Shown in pieces: positions 1 through 8,618 of a DNA stretch of 64,000 bases. The DNA comes from Alicyclobacillus fastidiosus (GTDB lineage Bacteria; Bacillota; Bacilli; Alicyclobacillales; Alicyclobacillaceae), in assembly GCF_026651875.1 (NCBI RefSeq), contig NZ_CP104067.1:2976001-3040000 (forward strand). Direction: 5' to 3'. The notes below the pieces were generated by a model that worked only from the letters and a program-made list of their open reading frames with translations, was not told where the DNA came from and searched no databases. How positions within the stretch are numbered: the first letter of the stretch is position 1; each line of letters starts with the position of its first letter. The position numbers and the translations under genes are program-made.

Positions 1-1
1 C

Positions 2-1003
2 GAGCTGATTCGCGAAGGGTTTGGCCGAAAGTGGGCCATTTTCTCCGTGTCCACGTTGTTTCTCTCCGCGATTGGAGCGCTGGTGACCGAATTCAGCGGC
101 ATCGCCGGCGTTGGCGAGCTATTCGGCATATCGCCTCGATACAGCGTCTCGGTTGCAACCATCATCTTGATAGTGCTCGGCCTTACAGGAAGCTATAAGC
201 GCGTCGAGCGCATCGGTATTGCAATGGGACTGTTTGAGCTGTTATTGGTGCCTGCTGCCGTCATGGCACACCCAAGTGGACATCAATTGTTGAAGGGATT
301 GGCGACGGTTCCAATCCATCAGTCGAGCTATGTGTTCTTGTTAGCAGCAAATGTGGGGGCCGTAATCATGCCCTGGATGATCTTTTACCAGCAGTCTGCC
401 GTCGTGGACCGGAAACTCTCCATAAGGCACCTGAACACTGCGCGGTTAGATACGATGGCGGGATCGATTCTGACACAAGTCATCATGATTGCCGTCGTCG
501 TCATGATTGCGGCCACAGTGGGTCTGAAAGATCCTCAACACCCACTGGATACGGTGGCGGATATCTCGCAAGGATTGTTGCCGTTCTTAGGGCCATCCGG
601 TGCCAAGGTGATCTTCGGCCTGGGAATGCTCGGTGCCAGTTTTGTGGCGGCTCTCGTGGTATCGCTCGCCGGCGCGTGGGGCATTGGTGAGGTCGCAGGC
701 TTCAAACACAGCGTCAACAACAAGGTGAAGGATGCGAAGTGGTTTTATTTCATATATACCTTGGCGCATGTCGGAGGTGCCATCTTAGTCTTCAGCGGCG
801 TCAATCTAGTAAATTTGGCTGTCGATACCGAAGTGATGAATGCACTGCTCCTGCCAATCGTCCTTGGATTTCTCTTGCTGCTCGAGGCAAAGGTGCTACC
901 AAAGGAGTGGCGGATGAAGGGAGCGTACAAGTATACTGTGTGGACACTTTCCGCCATGGTGATGTTGTTCGGCGTCTACATGGGCATCCAAATCGTTTTG
1001 TGA
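2..1003 (+). CDS. NRAMP-family divalent metal transporter, 5'-truncated by the window
   Basis: The reading frame is open from base 2, so the N-terminus lies outside the window; 333 residues remain. It is a polytopic inner-membrane protein with about eight visible hydrophobic segments. The stretch around ALVTEFSGIAG near the start of the visible part is characteristic of NRAMP (PF01566) cation transporters, which import Mn2+/Fe2+ or, in the NRMT branch, Mg2+. The segment equivalent to TM6 reads AVIMPWMIFYQQ, so the MPH motif of MntH-type proteins is MPW here. The GTG at 47 is an internal valine, not a start. A strong hairpin follows the stop codon. Family assignment is firm; the transported metal is not known. 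Confidence 0.85.
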   Translation, partial: ELIREGFGRKWAIFSVSTLFLSAIGALVTEFSGIAGVGELFGISPRYSVSVATIILIVLGLTGSYKRVERIGIAMGLFELLLVPAAVMAHPSGHQLLKGLATVPIHQSSYVFLLAANVGAVIMPWMIFYQQSAVVDRKLSIRHLNTARLDTMAGSILTQVIMIAVVVMIAATVGLKDPQHPLDTVADISQGLLPFLGPSGAKVIFGLGMLGASFVAALVVSLAGAWGIGEVAGFKHSVNNKVKDAKWFYFIYTLAHVGGAILVFSGVNLVNLAVDTEVMNALLLPIVLGFLLLLEAKVLPKEWRMKGAYKYTVWTLSAMVMLFGVYMGIQIVL

Positions 1004-1014
1004 GTGAGGAGAAC

Positions 1015-1050
1015 AGACGCTTTGCCAGGGACGGCAAAGCGTCTTCTTCG
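1015..1050 (+). terminator. Rho-independent terminator after the NRAMP gene
   Basis: A perfect 12-bp inverted repeat (1015-1026 with 1033-1044) around a 6-nt loop is followed by a T-rich stretch. It sits 12 bases after the NRAMP stop codon. Confidence 0.85.
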
Positions 1051-1164
1051 TCTTAAAGCCCTTTATAGGGCGGTGTACGGCCGTGCGAGGAATGGACAAT
1101 CCTCATTGACACGCCCAGTCATCACCGCCCTTGAACCGGCGAGGTTGAACGCTTTTTGGGCAAC

Positions 1165-1503
1165 TTACGCCTGTTTGTAGTTCAATACAAACACTCCGAA
1201 CAGGATGATGGCGGCACCGAGAGCCTGCTTCCAATTCAAGGACTGGTGGAGAAATAGCCAACCGCCCAACACGCTGATGCCGACCCCCAATACCGTATTG
1301 AACAACGATACGGCAAACAAGGGGACATTTTGTTTGTACGCGAGGCTGACACCTATGGCATAAAGCCAATTAAACAAGAGCATCAGGGGAATCGAGCACA
1401 ATTGAAACAAGAACTGCTTAGACGCCGGGATGAACTTTGAACTCAAGATCCACACCGCGCCAAAGTACACCGTATTTAATGTAATTCCCATCCACCAACG
1501 CAT
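1165..1503 (-). CDS. Small four-helix membrane protein, DMT/SMR-like
   Basis: The 112-residue product is almost entirely hydrophobic, with four predicted membrane segments and short polar loops. The final segment GAAIILFGVFVLNY resembles the last helix of EamA/SMR-type drug/metabolite transporters, and the length matches small multidrug resistance proteins (about 105-115 residues). The ATG at 1503 (MRWWMG) is preferred over a GTG nine bases upstream because a weak purine-rich ribosome site lies in front of it. It converges with the NRAMP gene and diverges from the next DMT gene. A dimeric exporter role is likely, but the substrate is unknown and I see no classical SMR glutamate motif with certainty. 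Confidence 0.6.
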   Translation of the reverse strand: MRWWMGITLNTVYFGAVWILSSKFIPASKQFLFQLCSIPLMLLFNWLYAIGVSLAYKQNVPLFAVSLFNTVLGVGISVLGGWLFLHQSLNWKQALGAAIILFGVFVLNYKQA

Positions 1504-1696
1504 ACATGGCACCCTGTTCTGTCAATTGATAAACTCAGTATAGAGCCGTGAGGGTACGTGCTACAATGGGGAATTTTCAGTCACAAATCGATGATTCAGT
1601 CCTCTTTACACAGTTCGCTTGAAACCAGGTACAATAAGCCGTGGCGGTATCATCGCCTACGCAACAAACGCTATTGAACAGAGAGAAGGTTGAACG

Positions 1697-2599
1697 TTGG
1701 GCGTTGTGGATTTATTCCTACTCGTCGTACTGGCGGCACTCTGGGGCGCATCTTTTTTATTCATCCGCGTGGCGTCGCCAATGCTCGGACCCGCATTGCT
1801 CGTCGACTGCCGTGTACTCATCGCAGCGCTTTCGCTCGTCCTGTACGCCCTCGTACTCAGACAACGCGTACAATTGCTGGCGAGGTGGAAATCGTATCTG
1901 GTGCTTGGGGCCATCAACGCTGCGATTCCATTTTGTTTGATCTCCATCGCCGAGCTCCGGTTGTCCGCGGCGCTCGCCGCGATTCTCAATGCCACCACAC
2001 CGATGTTTACAGCAGTCGTCGCGAGAATTTGGATGGGCGATGCCCTCTCCGTCAAGAAGGTCTGTGGATTGGTGCTGGGCATATTTGGCGTCCTCGTCGC
2101 CGTAGGGAGCGATTTTAGCGTCCACGCGACGTCACCCGTGTTCTGGGCTGGTTGTTCACTTCTAGCTGCACTGGCCTACGCGTTTGGGGGTGTGTACTCA
2201 GCGAGGAAATTTGTCGGCGTAAGCCCCCTAGACCTTGCCATTGGTCAGCAGCTTGCCGCCGGGATATGGCTGTTCCCCTTCATTTTCTTTCACCATATAC
2301 AGACTCCATTGTCGGCGTCCGTCGTATATTCCGTGCTCGCGCTCGCGGTTCTGTCTACGGCCCTAGGCTATCTCATCTACTTTCGCCTCATGCAGCGGGT
2401 GGGGCCAGTCAAAACAATGAGTGTCACGTTCCTCGTCCCAGTGTTCGGTTTGGTTTGGGGAGCGGCGTTTCTCCATGAGCAGCTCTCGTTGCGGCTCCTC
2501 ATCGCCTTGGGCATCATCCTGTGTTCGGTGGCGTTGGTCGCGAACACGCGCTTCCGACGGCGAAAACGCGAGGCACAGGTCTCGTCGCCGTCGGCATAA
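1697..2599 (+). CDS. EamA-type drug/metabolite (DMT) transporter
   Basis: The 300-residue integral membrane protein has ten hydrophobic segments arranged as two tandem EamA domains (about residues 5-135 and 145-285), typical of the RhaT/YdcZ-like DMT superfamily that exports metabolites. LAALWGASFLFIR at the start and the glycine- and alanine-rich helix ends are standard for the family. The start is TTG at 1697, preceded by AGAAGG. The C-terminus is a positively charged tail (FRRRKR), consistent with a cytoplasmic end. It appears monocistronic; the substrate cannot be inferred from context. Confidence 0.85.
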   Translation: MGVVDLFLLVVLAALWGASFLFIRVASPMLGPALLVDCRVLIAALSLVLYALVLRQRVQLLARWKSYLVLGAINAAIPFCLISIAELRLSAALAAILNATTPMFTAVVARIWMGDALSVKKVCGLVLGIFGVLVAVGSDFSVHATSPVFWAGCSLLAALAYAFGGVYSARKFVGVSPLDLAIGQQLAAGIWLFPFIFFHHIQTPLSASVVYSVLALAVLSTALGYLIYFRLMQRVGPVKTMSVTFLVPVFGLVWGAAFLHEQLSLRLLIALGIILCSVALVANTRFRRRKREAQVSSPSA

Positions 2600-2712
2600 C
2601 GCACCGCTCACGCGCGAGCGGTATGGGGAGATGAAGAGGAAGGCCGTGAGCGAGGCGGAGCATCAGCCCGCACCATCACATCTATCATTCAATCGATTAC
2701 GGAGGGGTATTG

Positions 2713-3237
2713 GTGTTTCAGATTGCAGTTGGCTCTAAGAATCCGGCGAAAATACGAGCCGTCGCCATGGCTTTTGACCAAATGGGAATCGCCGCACAGA
2801 TGGATGGCGTGAACGCGCCGTCGGGTGTTTCCGACCAACCGTTCTCCAACGAGGTGACGATGCAAGGGGCGGTGAATCGGGCGAAACGCGCCTTGCTGGA
2901 TGGTGAATTCGACTACGGGGTCGGACTCGAAGGCGGGGTGGAAGAGACCGCGTACGGATTGATGTTGTGCAATTGGGCGGCAATCGCAGGCAAAGATGGC
3001 GCGGTCAGTGTCGGCGCGGGCGTTCAAATTCTGCTTCCGACCGAGGTGGCCGAGGAAATTCGGCGTGGGCGAGAGTTGGGCGAAGTCATCGACGAGTGGG
3101 CAGGCGGTCACGACATCTCAAAAGGCGAAGGGACCATCGGCATCTTGACGCAAGGTCACATCAGCCGCTCGCAGATGTTTCGAGATGCTGTCATTTGCGC
3201 GTTTGCTCCACGCATGCGGCCGGCGAAAACGGAATAA
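2713..3237 (+). CDS. Inosine/xanthosine triphosphatase (DUF84/YjjX family)
   Basis: The 174-residue cytosolic enzyme opens with a strand and glycine-rich loop, VGSKNPAKIRAV, the signature of the DUF84 (PF01931) NTPase family. These house-cleaning enzymes hydrolyse ITP and XTP to keep deaminated purines out of nucleic acids. GVGLEGGVEE and the later KGEGTIGILTQG stretch also fit the family. GGAGGGG at 2701-2707 is spaced properly for GTG at 2713, although an in-frame TTG lies at 2710. A 12-bp perfect hairpin downstream may be its terminator. Confidence 0.8.
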   Translation: MFQIAVGSKNPAKIRAVAMAFDQMGIAAQMDGVNAPSGVSDQPFSNEVTMQGAVNRAKRALLDGEFDYGVGLEGGVEETAYGLMLCNWAAIAGKDGAVSVGAGVQILLPTEVAEEIRRGRELGEVIDEWAGGHDISKGEGTIGILTQGHISRSQMFRDAVICAFAPRMRPAKTE

Positions 3238-3299
3238 GGTGGAGTTATTCAGTGAACTCATTCAGGGCTGGATATATCGATGAAAGTTGGCAGTCATCA

Positions 3300-3332
3300 G
3301 GGGCTAAACAGTGCACGCGGCTGTTTAGCCCC
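3300..3332 (+). terminator. Perfect 12-bp hairpin between the NTPase gene and hutH
   Basis: Bases 3300-3311 are the exact reverse complement of 3321-3332, with a 9-nt loop. The stem is GC-containing and stable, but only a weak T-run follows. It is probably the terminator of the preceding gene; it could also act as an attenuator in the hutH leader, 65 bases before the hutH start. Confidence 0.6.
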
Positions 3333-3397
3333 TCGTTGCATCTGGATGTGTGACCGCAATATTCGACTGGATGACAGACTCCCTGCGAGGTGAGCGA

Positions 3398-4957
3398 ATG
3401 ATGTCTCGTGCGACCGTTGTGATCGACGAAGAGGGGATTACATTCGAATCGTTTTATCGCGTGGTGTATCAGTATGCGACCGTCGACATGTCCGAGGGGT
3501 GCACGGCCAATGTCGTGAAGTGTCGCACGTTTCTGGAGGGAGTGCTGCTCGAGAAAAAGACGGTGTACGGAGTGAATACCGGGTTCGGAAAGCTGAGTAA
3601 CGTCGTCCTGCCAGAAGCGGATAGCGAGGCATTGCAAGTAAATCTGTTGCGCAGCCACGCGTGCGCAGTCGGAGAGCCTTTTCCAACGGAAGTCGTCCGC
3701 GCGATGATGTTGCTTCGCCTGGTCTCACTCGCGCGCGGATTTTCGGGGGTGCGCCTCGACATCGTGCACGCGTTGCGGGACTGTCTAAACGCAGGTGTCC
3801 ACCCAATCATCCCGAGCAAAGGGTCGCTGGGCGCGAGCGGAGACCTCGCGCCACTTGCCCATCTGGCACTCTGCCTCATCGGTGAAGGAGATGCATTGTA
3901 CGAGGGCAGGCGTCTTCCTGCACAGGAAGCCCTGCTTCAGGCGGGCATTCAACCCGTCGTCCTGCAGGCGAAGGAGGGACTCGCACTCATCAACGGGACA
4001 CAGGCGATGATGGCGGTCGGGCTCATAGCCTACCGCCAGGCCACGGCCGCCCTCGGTGCCGCGAACACCATTGCGGCCATTACCATGGAAGCCTTAAACG
4101 GCATTGTCGATCCCTTCGCCGAACCGATTCAACGCGTTCGACCCTACCCGGAGCAGGCGTCGGTTGCCAAAGATCTGCGTACGCATCTTGAGGGAAGTCA
4201 ATATGTGGGCACAGCGCACGCTGGCAAAGTCCAGGATGCGTATTCTCTGCGGTGTGTGCCGCAAGTACACGGCGCCTCCCTTCGCGCCTTGCGCCATATT
4301 GGCGAGACGCTCTTTATCGAGATGAATTCCGCGACCGACAATCCGCTTTTGTTTCCTGACGAGGGGCTCGTCTACTCGGGCGGAAACTTTCACGGACAAC
4401 CGGTGGCACTCGCCATGGATTACCTGAAAATCGCGGTTTCTGAACTCGCCAACATCTCCGAGCGCCGCACCGAGCGGTTGGTCAATCCCCAACTGAACGA
4501 AGGACTTCCGGCGTTTCTCACGCCAGATGCCGGGCGTTCGTCCGGCATGATGATTCTGCAATATGTCGCCGCGTCCTTGGTGTCAGAAAACAAGGTGCTC
4601 GCCCATCCGGCGAGCGTCGATTCGATTCCGTCCTCCGCCAACCAGGAAGACCACGTCAGTATGGGGACCATTGCCGCCCGTCAGGCCGCACAAATTGTCG
4701 ATCACGCAGGGGCTGTCCTCGCTATCGAACTCATCTGTGCGACCCAAGCGCTCGAATGGAAGGAAAGCGCGAAACTGGCGCCAGCCACGCGCAAAGTGTA
4801 CGGGTGGGTTCGCAAACTCGTCCCCGGATACGTGGCGGATCGGTCGTATTCGAAGGAGATTGAGACGCTGGCCGCGGCCATCCTCCAAGGGCAACTAACT
4901 GATCTCACAAACGCTGCGAACGGGGTTCCAGGTAGCAGCGCATGGCCAGGGCCGTGA
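3398..4957 (+). CDS. hutH: Histidine ammonia-lyase (histidase)
   Basis: It deaminates L-histidine to trans-urocanate, the first step of the hut pathway. The 519-residue protein has the MIO-forming Ala-Ser-Gly in GASGDLAPLAH at about residue 145, the N-terminal catalytic region YGVNTGFGKLS, and the MxSATDNPL-type segment MNSATDNPLLF. The selectivity position reads NLLRSHAC; Ser-His there marks histidases rather than phenylalanine lyases. Tandem ATGs at 3398 and 3401 follow GAGGTGA, giving the usual length (about 505-520); a GTG at 3350 would add 16 unlikely residues. The rest of the pathway (hutU, hutI, hutF-like) lies 13 kb downstream, separated by the aromatic operon. Confidence 0.95.
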   Translation: MMSRATVVIDEEGITFESFYRVVYQYATVDMSEGCTANVVKCRTFLEGVLLEKKTVYGVNTGFGKLSNVVLPEADSEALQVNLLRSHACAVGEPFPTEVVRAMMLLRLVSLARGFSGVRLDIVHALRDCLNAGVHPIIPSKGSLGASGDLAPLAHLALCLIGEGDALYEGRRLPAQEALLQAGIQPVVLQAKEGLALINGTQAMMAVGLIAYRQATAALGAANTIAAITMEALNGIVDPFAEPIQRVRPYPEQASVAKDLRTHLEGSQYVGTAHAGKVQDAYSLRCVPQVHGASLRALRHIGETLFIEMNSATDNPLLFPDEGLVYSGGNFHGQPVALAMDYLKIAVSELANISERRTERLVNPQLNEGLPAFLTPDAGRSSGMMILQYVAASLVSENKVLAHPASVDSIPSSANQEDHVSMGTIAARQAAQIVDHAGAVLAIELICATQALEWKESAKLAPATRKVYGWVRKLVPGYVADRSYSKEIETLAAAILQGQLTDLTNAANGVPGSSAWPGP

Positions 4958-5133
4958 GTAGGCTCAACGTGACCTGATGGTGGTGCGGGCGGTGAGGTCG
5001 CACAAGTCGAGGTCAAAACGGTGCGAGCCGCCGTCCTCTTCATAGATGCCTCCAATGGTCATTCTGCCGCTTTCTGCCTCATCCCTATGACAGTCGTTTT
5101 CGTCTCCTGGCGAAAGGCACACGGTTCTGTGAA

Positions 5134-5162
5134 TTGAAAAACCTCATACATTTCTATATACT
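5134..5162 (+). promoter_or_regulatory. Promoter of the hisC-pdh-paa operon
   Basis: A -35 box TTGAAA (5134-5139) and a -10 box TATACT (5157-5162) are separated by exactly 17 bases. The operator at 5164-5184 starts two bases after the -10 box. The leader to the hisC start codon is about 125 bases. The same arrangement, with an identical -35 box and spacer length, occurs upstream of the tetR gene at 9954-9982. Confidence 0.75.
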
Positions 5163-5163
5163 T

Positions 5164-5184
5164 AAACCAATCAAGCGCTTGTTT
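5164..5184 (+). promoter_or_regulatory. Candidate TetR (PaaR-like) operator 1, overlapping the transcription start
   Basis: This 21-base site contains the palindrome CAAGCGCTTG flanked by AAAC and GTTT, and it matches the site upstream of the tetR gene at 18 of 21 positions. Its position just after the -10 box would let a bound repressor block initiation of the hisC-pdh-paa operon. The binding protein is inferred to be the TetR regulator encoded at 10039-10638. Confidence 0.7.
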
Positions 5185-5282
5185 AAATTCATGGGCACCT
5201 GACCGAGCAACCTGAGCGAGAGATGTAGGCATCCTATCCTATGACGTATCCCTGCGAATGGTTGCTTCATTTCAAATGGGGG

Positions 5283-5296
5283 TGTAAGCGTTTACA
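5283..5296 (+). promoter_or_regulatory. cre site (CcpA catabolite repression) on the hisC start codon
   Basis: TGTAAGCGTTTACA is a perfect 14-bp palindrome and matches the Bacillus cre consensus TGWAANCGNTNWCA at every position. It overlaps the ATG of the aminotransferase gene, about 115 bases downstream of the predicted transcription start, a location at which CcpA typically acts as a roadblock. This predicts repression of the aromatic operon when preferred sugars are available. Confidence 0.75.
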
Positions 5297-6393
5297 TGTT
5301 GACGAGGATTCCGGTGCGAAAAGAACTTGAGCAACTCGGTGTCTATCAGCCTGGGAAACCGATTGAGGAAGTCAAGCGGCAGTTCGGATTGGGCCGAATC
5401 ATCAAATTGGCTTCGAATGAAAATCCCTTTGGGTATTCTCCCATGGCAAAAGAGGCGATGCTCAAAGAGATGGACAAAGTGACCCTCTATCCAGAGGCGA
5501 CCGCACCCGAACTCACCCAACAATTGAGTGTCCATTTGGGTGTTTCACCCGACGAAATTCTGCTTGGGAACGGTTCAGACGAACTCATTCGGCTCGTCAC
5601 CCGCAGTTACATCCGACCGGGCGACGAAGCGATTATGGCAGACGTCACGTTTCCACGATACGAGACAAACGTGCTCATCGACGGCGGTTCACCTGTCAAA
5701 GTCCCGCTCATCGACGGCGTCCACGATCTCGAGGGGATGCTCGCGGCCATTACGTCGCAGACGCGGATGATCTTCGTCTGCAATCCGAACAATCCCACAG
5801 GCACCATCGTGGGAAGGGAAGCGCTTCGCAACTTCATTGAACAGGTGCCCGGTGACATGCTCGTCATCGTCGACGAAGCGTACTACGAGTACGTGACCGA
5901 TTTAGATTACCTGCAGACTCTGCCTCTGTTAGCCACACATCCGAATCTCCTGGTCCTGCGCACCTTTTCAAAGGTGTACGGTTTGGCCGCGCTGCGGGTG
6001 GGGTACGCCATCGCGCAACGCGAGGTGTTACAAAGTCTGACAAAGGTCAAGGACGCGTTCAATACCAATCGACTGGCCCAAGCCGCGGCGCTGGGAGCGC
6101 TCAAGGACCAGGAATATGTCGCGTTCTGCCGCGATAAAAATGCCGCAGGGAGGAACTATCTCGAGAGGGAATTTGACAGATTGGCGCTCCAATACTATCC
6201 ATCTCAGGGTAACTTTCTTCTCGTCAACGTCTCGCGGTCGGGCGACGAGGTGTTCGCGTCTCTGCTTCAGCGGGGCATCATCGTCCGTTCGGGCACGCAG
6301 TGTGATGCGTACCCGGAGACGATTCGGGTGACGATTGGCACTGAAGAACAGAACGAGGCATTTATTGCAGCACTCTCCGATTCGCTGAGATAG
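5296..6393 (+). CDS. Histidinol-phosphate/aromatic aminotransferase-like (HisC family), first gene of the aromatic operon
   Basis: This is a 365-residue fold-type I PLP aminotransferase. Visible are the N-terminal KLASNENPFG motif, CNPNNPTG, the VDEAYYEY strand, and the PLP lysine in TFSKVYGLAALRVGY at about residue 226. The sequence is HisC-like, but no histidine-biosynthesis gene is nearby. It heads an operon for 2-oxoacid dehydrogenase and phenylacetyl-CoA oxidation, so transamination of phenylalanine to phenylpyruvate is the likelier role. HisC-family enzymes are known to accept aromatic amino acids. The ATG at 5296 lies inside the cre palindrome; the ribosome site (GGGGGTG, 5278-5284) is rather distant. 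A true hisC role cannot be excluded. Confidence 0.85.
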   Translation: MLTRIPVRKELEQLGVYQPGKPIEEVKRQFGLGRIIKLASNENPFGYSPMAKEAMLKEMDKVTLYPEATAPELTQQLSVHLGVSPDEILLGNGSDELIRLVTRSYIRPGDEAIMADVTFPRYETNVLIDGGSPVKVPLIDGVHDLEGMLAAITSQTRMIFVCNPNNPTGTIVGREALRNFIEQVPGDMLVIVDEAYYEYVTDLDYLQTLPLLATHPNLLVLRTFSKVYGLAALRVGYAIAQREVLQSLTKVKDAFNTNRLAQAAALGALKDQEYVAFCRDKNAAGRNYLEREFDRLALQYYPSQGNFLLVNVSRSGDEVFASLLQRGIIVRSGTQCDAYPETIRVTIGTEEQNEAFIAALSDSLR

Positions 6394-6457
6394 ACGAGAG
6401 AAGAACGAGTGGAGTGACGTCAGCGTTCACCTGATAGATAGACAGGGAGGAACAGAG

Positions 6458-7564
6458 ATGCTGATGGAACACGGACTACGCGATGGCCGGCTGGCGGAAG
6501 GGCTTTGCTTCACGCAATTTCTCACGCCGGACGGGGTACTCGCGAAGCCGCTTGACGGGCGGATGGACGAATCTTTGCTCTTAGACATGTATCGGAACAT
6601 GGCCATTGCGCGTCAATTTGACCGCAAGGCGGTCAACCTCCAGCGGCAGGGGCGCCTGGGCACATACGCGCCCTTTGAAGGGCAGGAGGCCGCTCAAATC
6701 GGAAGCGCATTGGCACTCGCGAAAGACGACTGGATGTTTCCAACCTATCGCGATCACGCCGCAACCATCACGCGCGGCCAATCGATGACGACGGTCTTCT
6801 TGTACTGGGCGGGACGCCTGGAAGGCGGCACGGGCGCCAAGTCGTTGCGCATCTTACCGCCGTCGGTGCCTATCGCCACACACCTGTTACACGCCGTCGG
6901 AATGGCCTGGGCGACGAAACTCCGCAATGAGAACGTCGTCACCGTCGGATATTTCGGCGATGGTGCGTCCTCGGAAGGCGATTTCCACGAGGCGCTGAAC
7001 TTTGCCGGGCTCTATCACCTGCCAATCATCTTTATCTGTCAAAACAACGGCTATGCCATCAGTGTGCCATTCTCTAAACAGTCGGCGTCAAAAACCATCT
7101 CACAGCGCGCCAACGCGTACGACATCGAAGGGGAGCGAGTGGATGGCAACGACGTCTTGGCCGTCTTTGATGCGGTGTCGAGAGCGAGGGAACGCGCTCG
7201 CGCAGGAGGGGGGCCGACTCTGATTGAGGCAGTGACGTTTCGCTATGGCGCGCATACCACCGCTGACGACCCGAAGCGATACCGCGACCAGGAGCTCGCG
7301 ACCGATTGGCGAACTCATCGCGATCCCATCGGCAGGCTGAAACGATTTCTCGAGCAGAGAGGGCTATGGACAGACGACTTCGAATCCGAGGTGATGGCTG
7401 ACGCGACAGCGCGTATCGAGCTGGCACTCGACGAGTTCGCGCGCTACGAAGCGCCCAATCCGCTCGACATGTTTGAGCACGTCTATGCAGAGATGCCATG
7501 GCACCTCAAGGAACAAGCGGCAGAGTTCGAACGAGCGATGGAAAAGGACGGGATGCAGCCGTGA
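6458..7564 (+). CDS. 2-oxoacid dehydrogenase E1 component, alpha subunit (PdhA-like)
   Basis: The 368-residue thiamine-diphosphate enzyme has PdhA-like N-terminal features (RQGRLGTYAPFEGQEAAQIG) and the ThDP-binding GDGASSEGDFHEALNFA...CQNNGYAIS motif in the middle of the chain. It carries out the first, decarboxylating step on a 2-oxoacid together with the beta subunit encoded next. The ATG at 6458 has a good GGGAGG site. Its stop overlaps the beta-subunit start (GTGA at 7561). Pyruvate is the default family substrate. Placement between an aromatic aminotransferase and phenylacetyl-CoA epoxidase suggests phenylpyruvate, which would be converted directly to phenylacetyl-CoA. That specificity is inference. 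Confidence 0.9.
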   Translation: MLMEHGLRDGRLAEGLCFTQFLTPDGVLAKPLDGRMDESLLLDMYRNMAIARQFDRKAVNLQRQGRLGTYAPFEGQEAAQIGSALALAKDDWMFPTYRDHAATITRGQSMTTVFLYWAGRLEGGTGAKSLRILPPSVPIATHLLHAVGMAWATKLRNENVVTVGYFGDGASSEGDFHEALNFAGLYHLPIIFICQNNGYAISVPFSKQSASKTISQRANAYDIEGERVDGNDVLAVFDAVSRARERARAGGGPTLIEAVTFRYGAHTTADDPKRYRDQELATDWRTHRDPIGRLKRFLEQRGLWTDDFESEVMADATARIELALDEFARYEAPNPLDMFEHVYAEMPWHLKEQAAEFERAMEKDGMQP

Positions 7565-8544
7565 GTCGGAATTTGAATATCCTTCAGGCAATTTCTGAGG
7601 CTATGGACCAGAAGATGACGGATGACGGCCGCGTCGTACTGTTGGGGGAGGACATCGGCACAAACGGCGGCGTCTTCCGGGCAACTGACGGCCTCCTTCA
7701 GAAGTTCGGGGAAGAGCGGGTGTTTGACACGCCGCTCGCAGAGTCCGGCATCGTCGGATCCGCCATCGGTTTGGCGCTTGGTGGAATGATTCCCGTGGCG
7801 GAAATCCAGTTTCTCGCCTTCATTTATCCCGCACTCGAACAGGTATTCTCCCATGCCGCGAGGATGAGGTTCCGAACGCGCGGCGAATACTCGCTGCCGA
7901 TGGTCATCCGCACGCCGTACGGTGCGGGCATTCGAGGACCGGAGTTGCACGGAGAGAGCGTCGAAGCGTTTTTTGTCCACACGCCAGGGCTCAAGGTGGT
8001 CGTCCCCAGCACGCCGTACGACGCCAAAGGACTGCTCGTGTCCGCCATCGAAGACCCTGACCCGGTCCTCTTCCTCGAGCCGACCCGCACCTACCGCGCA
8101 TTCCGCGAGGAGGTGCCGGAAGCGTTGTATCGCGTGCCTATCGGAAAGGCGAAGGTCGTACAAGAGGGGCGGGATGTGTCCATCTTTGCGTGGGGAGCGA
8201 TGCTCCAGCTGGCGATGAGCGCAGCGAGACAGCTCGAGGAAGAACGCGGTTACAGCTGCGAAGTGGTCGACTTACGCACGCTCTCCCCGCTCGATAGGGA
8301 CACCATCCTTGCCTCAGTCCAAAAGACGGGGCGTGCGCTCATCGTCCAGGAGGCGCATAAGACCGCAGGTATGGCCTCAGAGATCATCTCCCTCATCAAC
8401 GACGAGGCCCTCATTTACCTAAAGGCGCCGATCAAGCGCATTTCCGGTTTCGACGTGCCGGTCCCATTCTTCTCTGTCGAAGACGAATTCATGCCGACCC
8501 AAGCGCGAGTGAAGCAAGGAATCGTAGACACGATGCTATTCTAA
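7561..8544 (+). CDS. 2-oxoacid dehydrogenase E1 component, beta subunit (PdhB-like)
   Basis: The 327-residue protein has the expected PdhB/BkdAB length and shows LLGEDIGTNGGVFRATDGL near the N-terminus, FDTPLAESGIVGSAIGLALGG, and the C-terminal transketolase domain with VVDLRTLSPLDRDTIL. It completes the alpha2beta2 E1 with the upstream gene. The GTG at 7561 overlaps the upstream stop codon and gives the family-typical start; an in-frame ATG at 7498 lies inside the alpha-subunit coding sequence and is not needed. The tight translational coupling supports equal expression of the two subunits. Confidence 0.9.
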   Translation: MSRNLNILQAISEAMDQKMTDDGRVVLLGEDIGTNGGVFRATDGLLQKFGEERVFDTPLAESGIVGSAIGLALGGMIPVAEIQFLAFIYPALEQVFSHAARMRFRTRGEYSLPMVIRTPYGAGIRGPELHGESVEAFFVHTPGLKVVVPSTPYDAKGLLVSAIEDPDPVLFLEPTRTYRAFREEVPEALYRVPIGKAKVVQEGRDVSIFAWGAMLQLAMSAARQLEEERGYSCEVVDLRTLSPLDRDTILASVQKTGRALIVQEAHKTAGMASEIISLINDEALIYLKAPIKRISGFDVPVPFFSVEDEFMPTQARVKQGIVDTMLF

Positions 8545-8618
8545 TTCTTCGCATGACGCCTTTTCGCGGCCGATGAAATGACGCGTCGCAATTGCGAAAG
8601 GAGAGAAGGGAGAAGCAC

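Noticed and set aside
3398..4957. The ammonia-lyase being a phenylalanine ammonia-lyase, since it neighbours the phenylalanine/phenylacetate operon
   Set aside because: The selectivity position reads Ser-His (NLLRSHAC), the histidase pattern, and urocanase and imidazolonepropionase are encoded in the same window.
4961..5060. A 32-codon minus-strand frame starting MTIGGIYEEDGG upstream of the hisC promoter
   Set aside because: No clear ribosome site, no recognised family, and it is too short to exclude chance.
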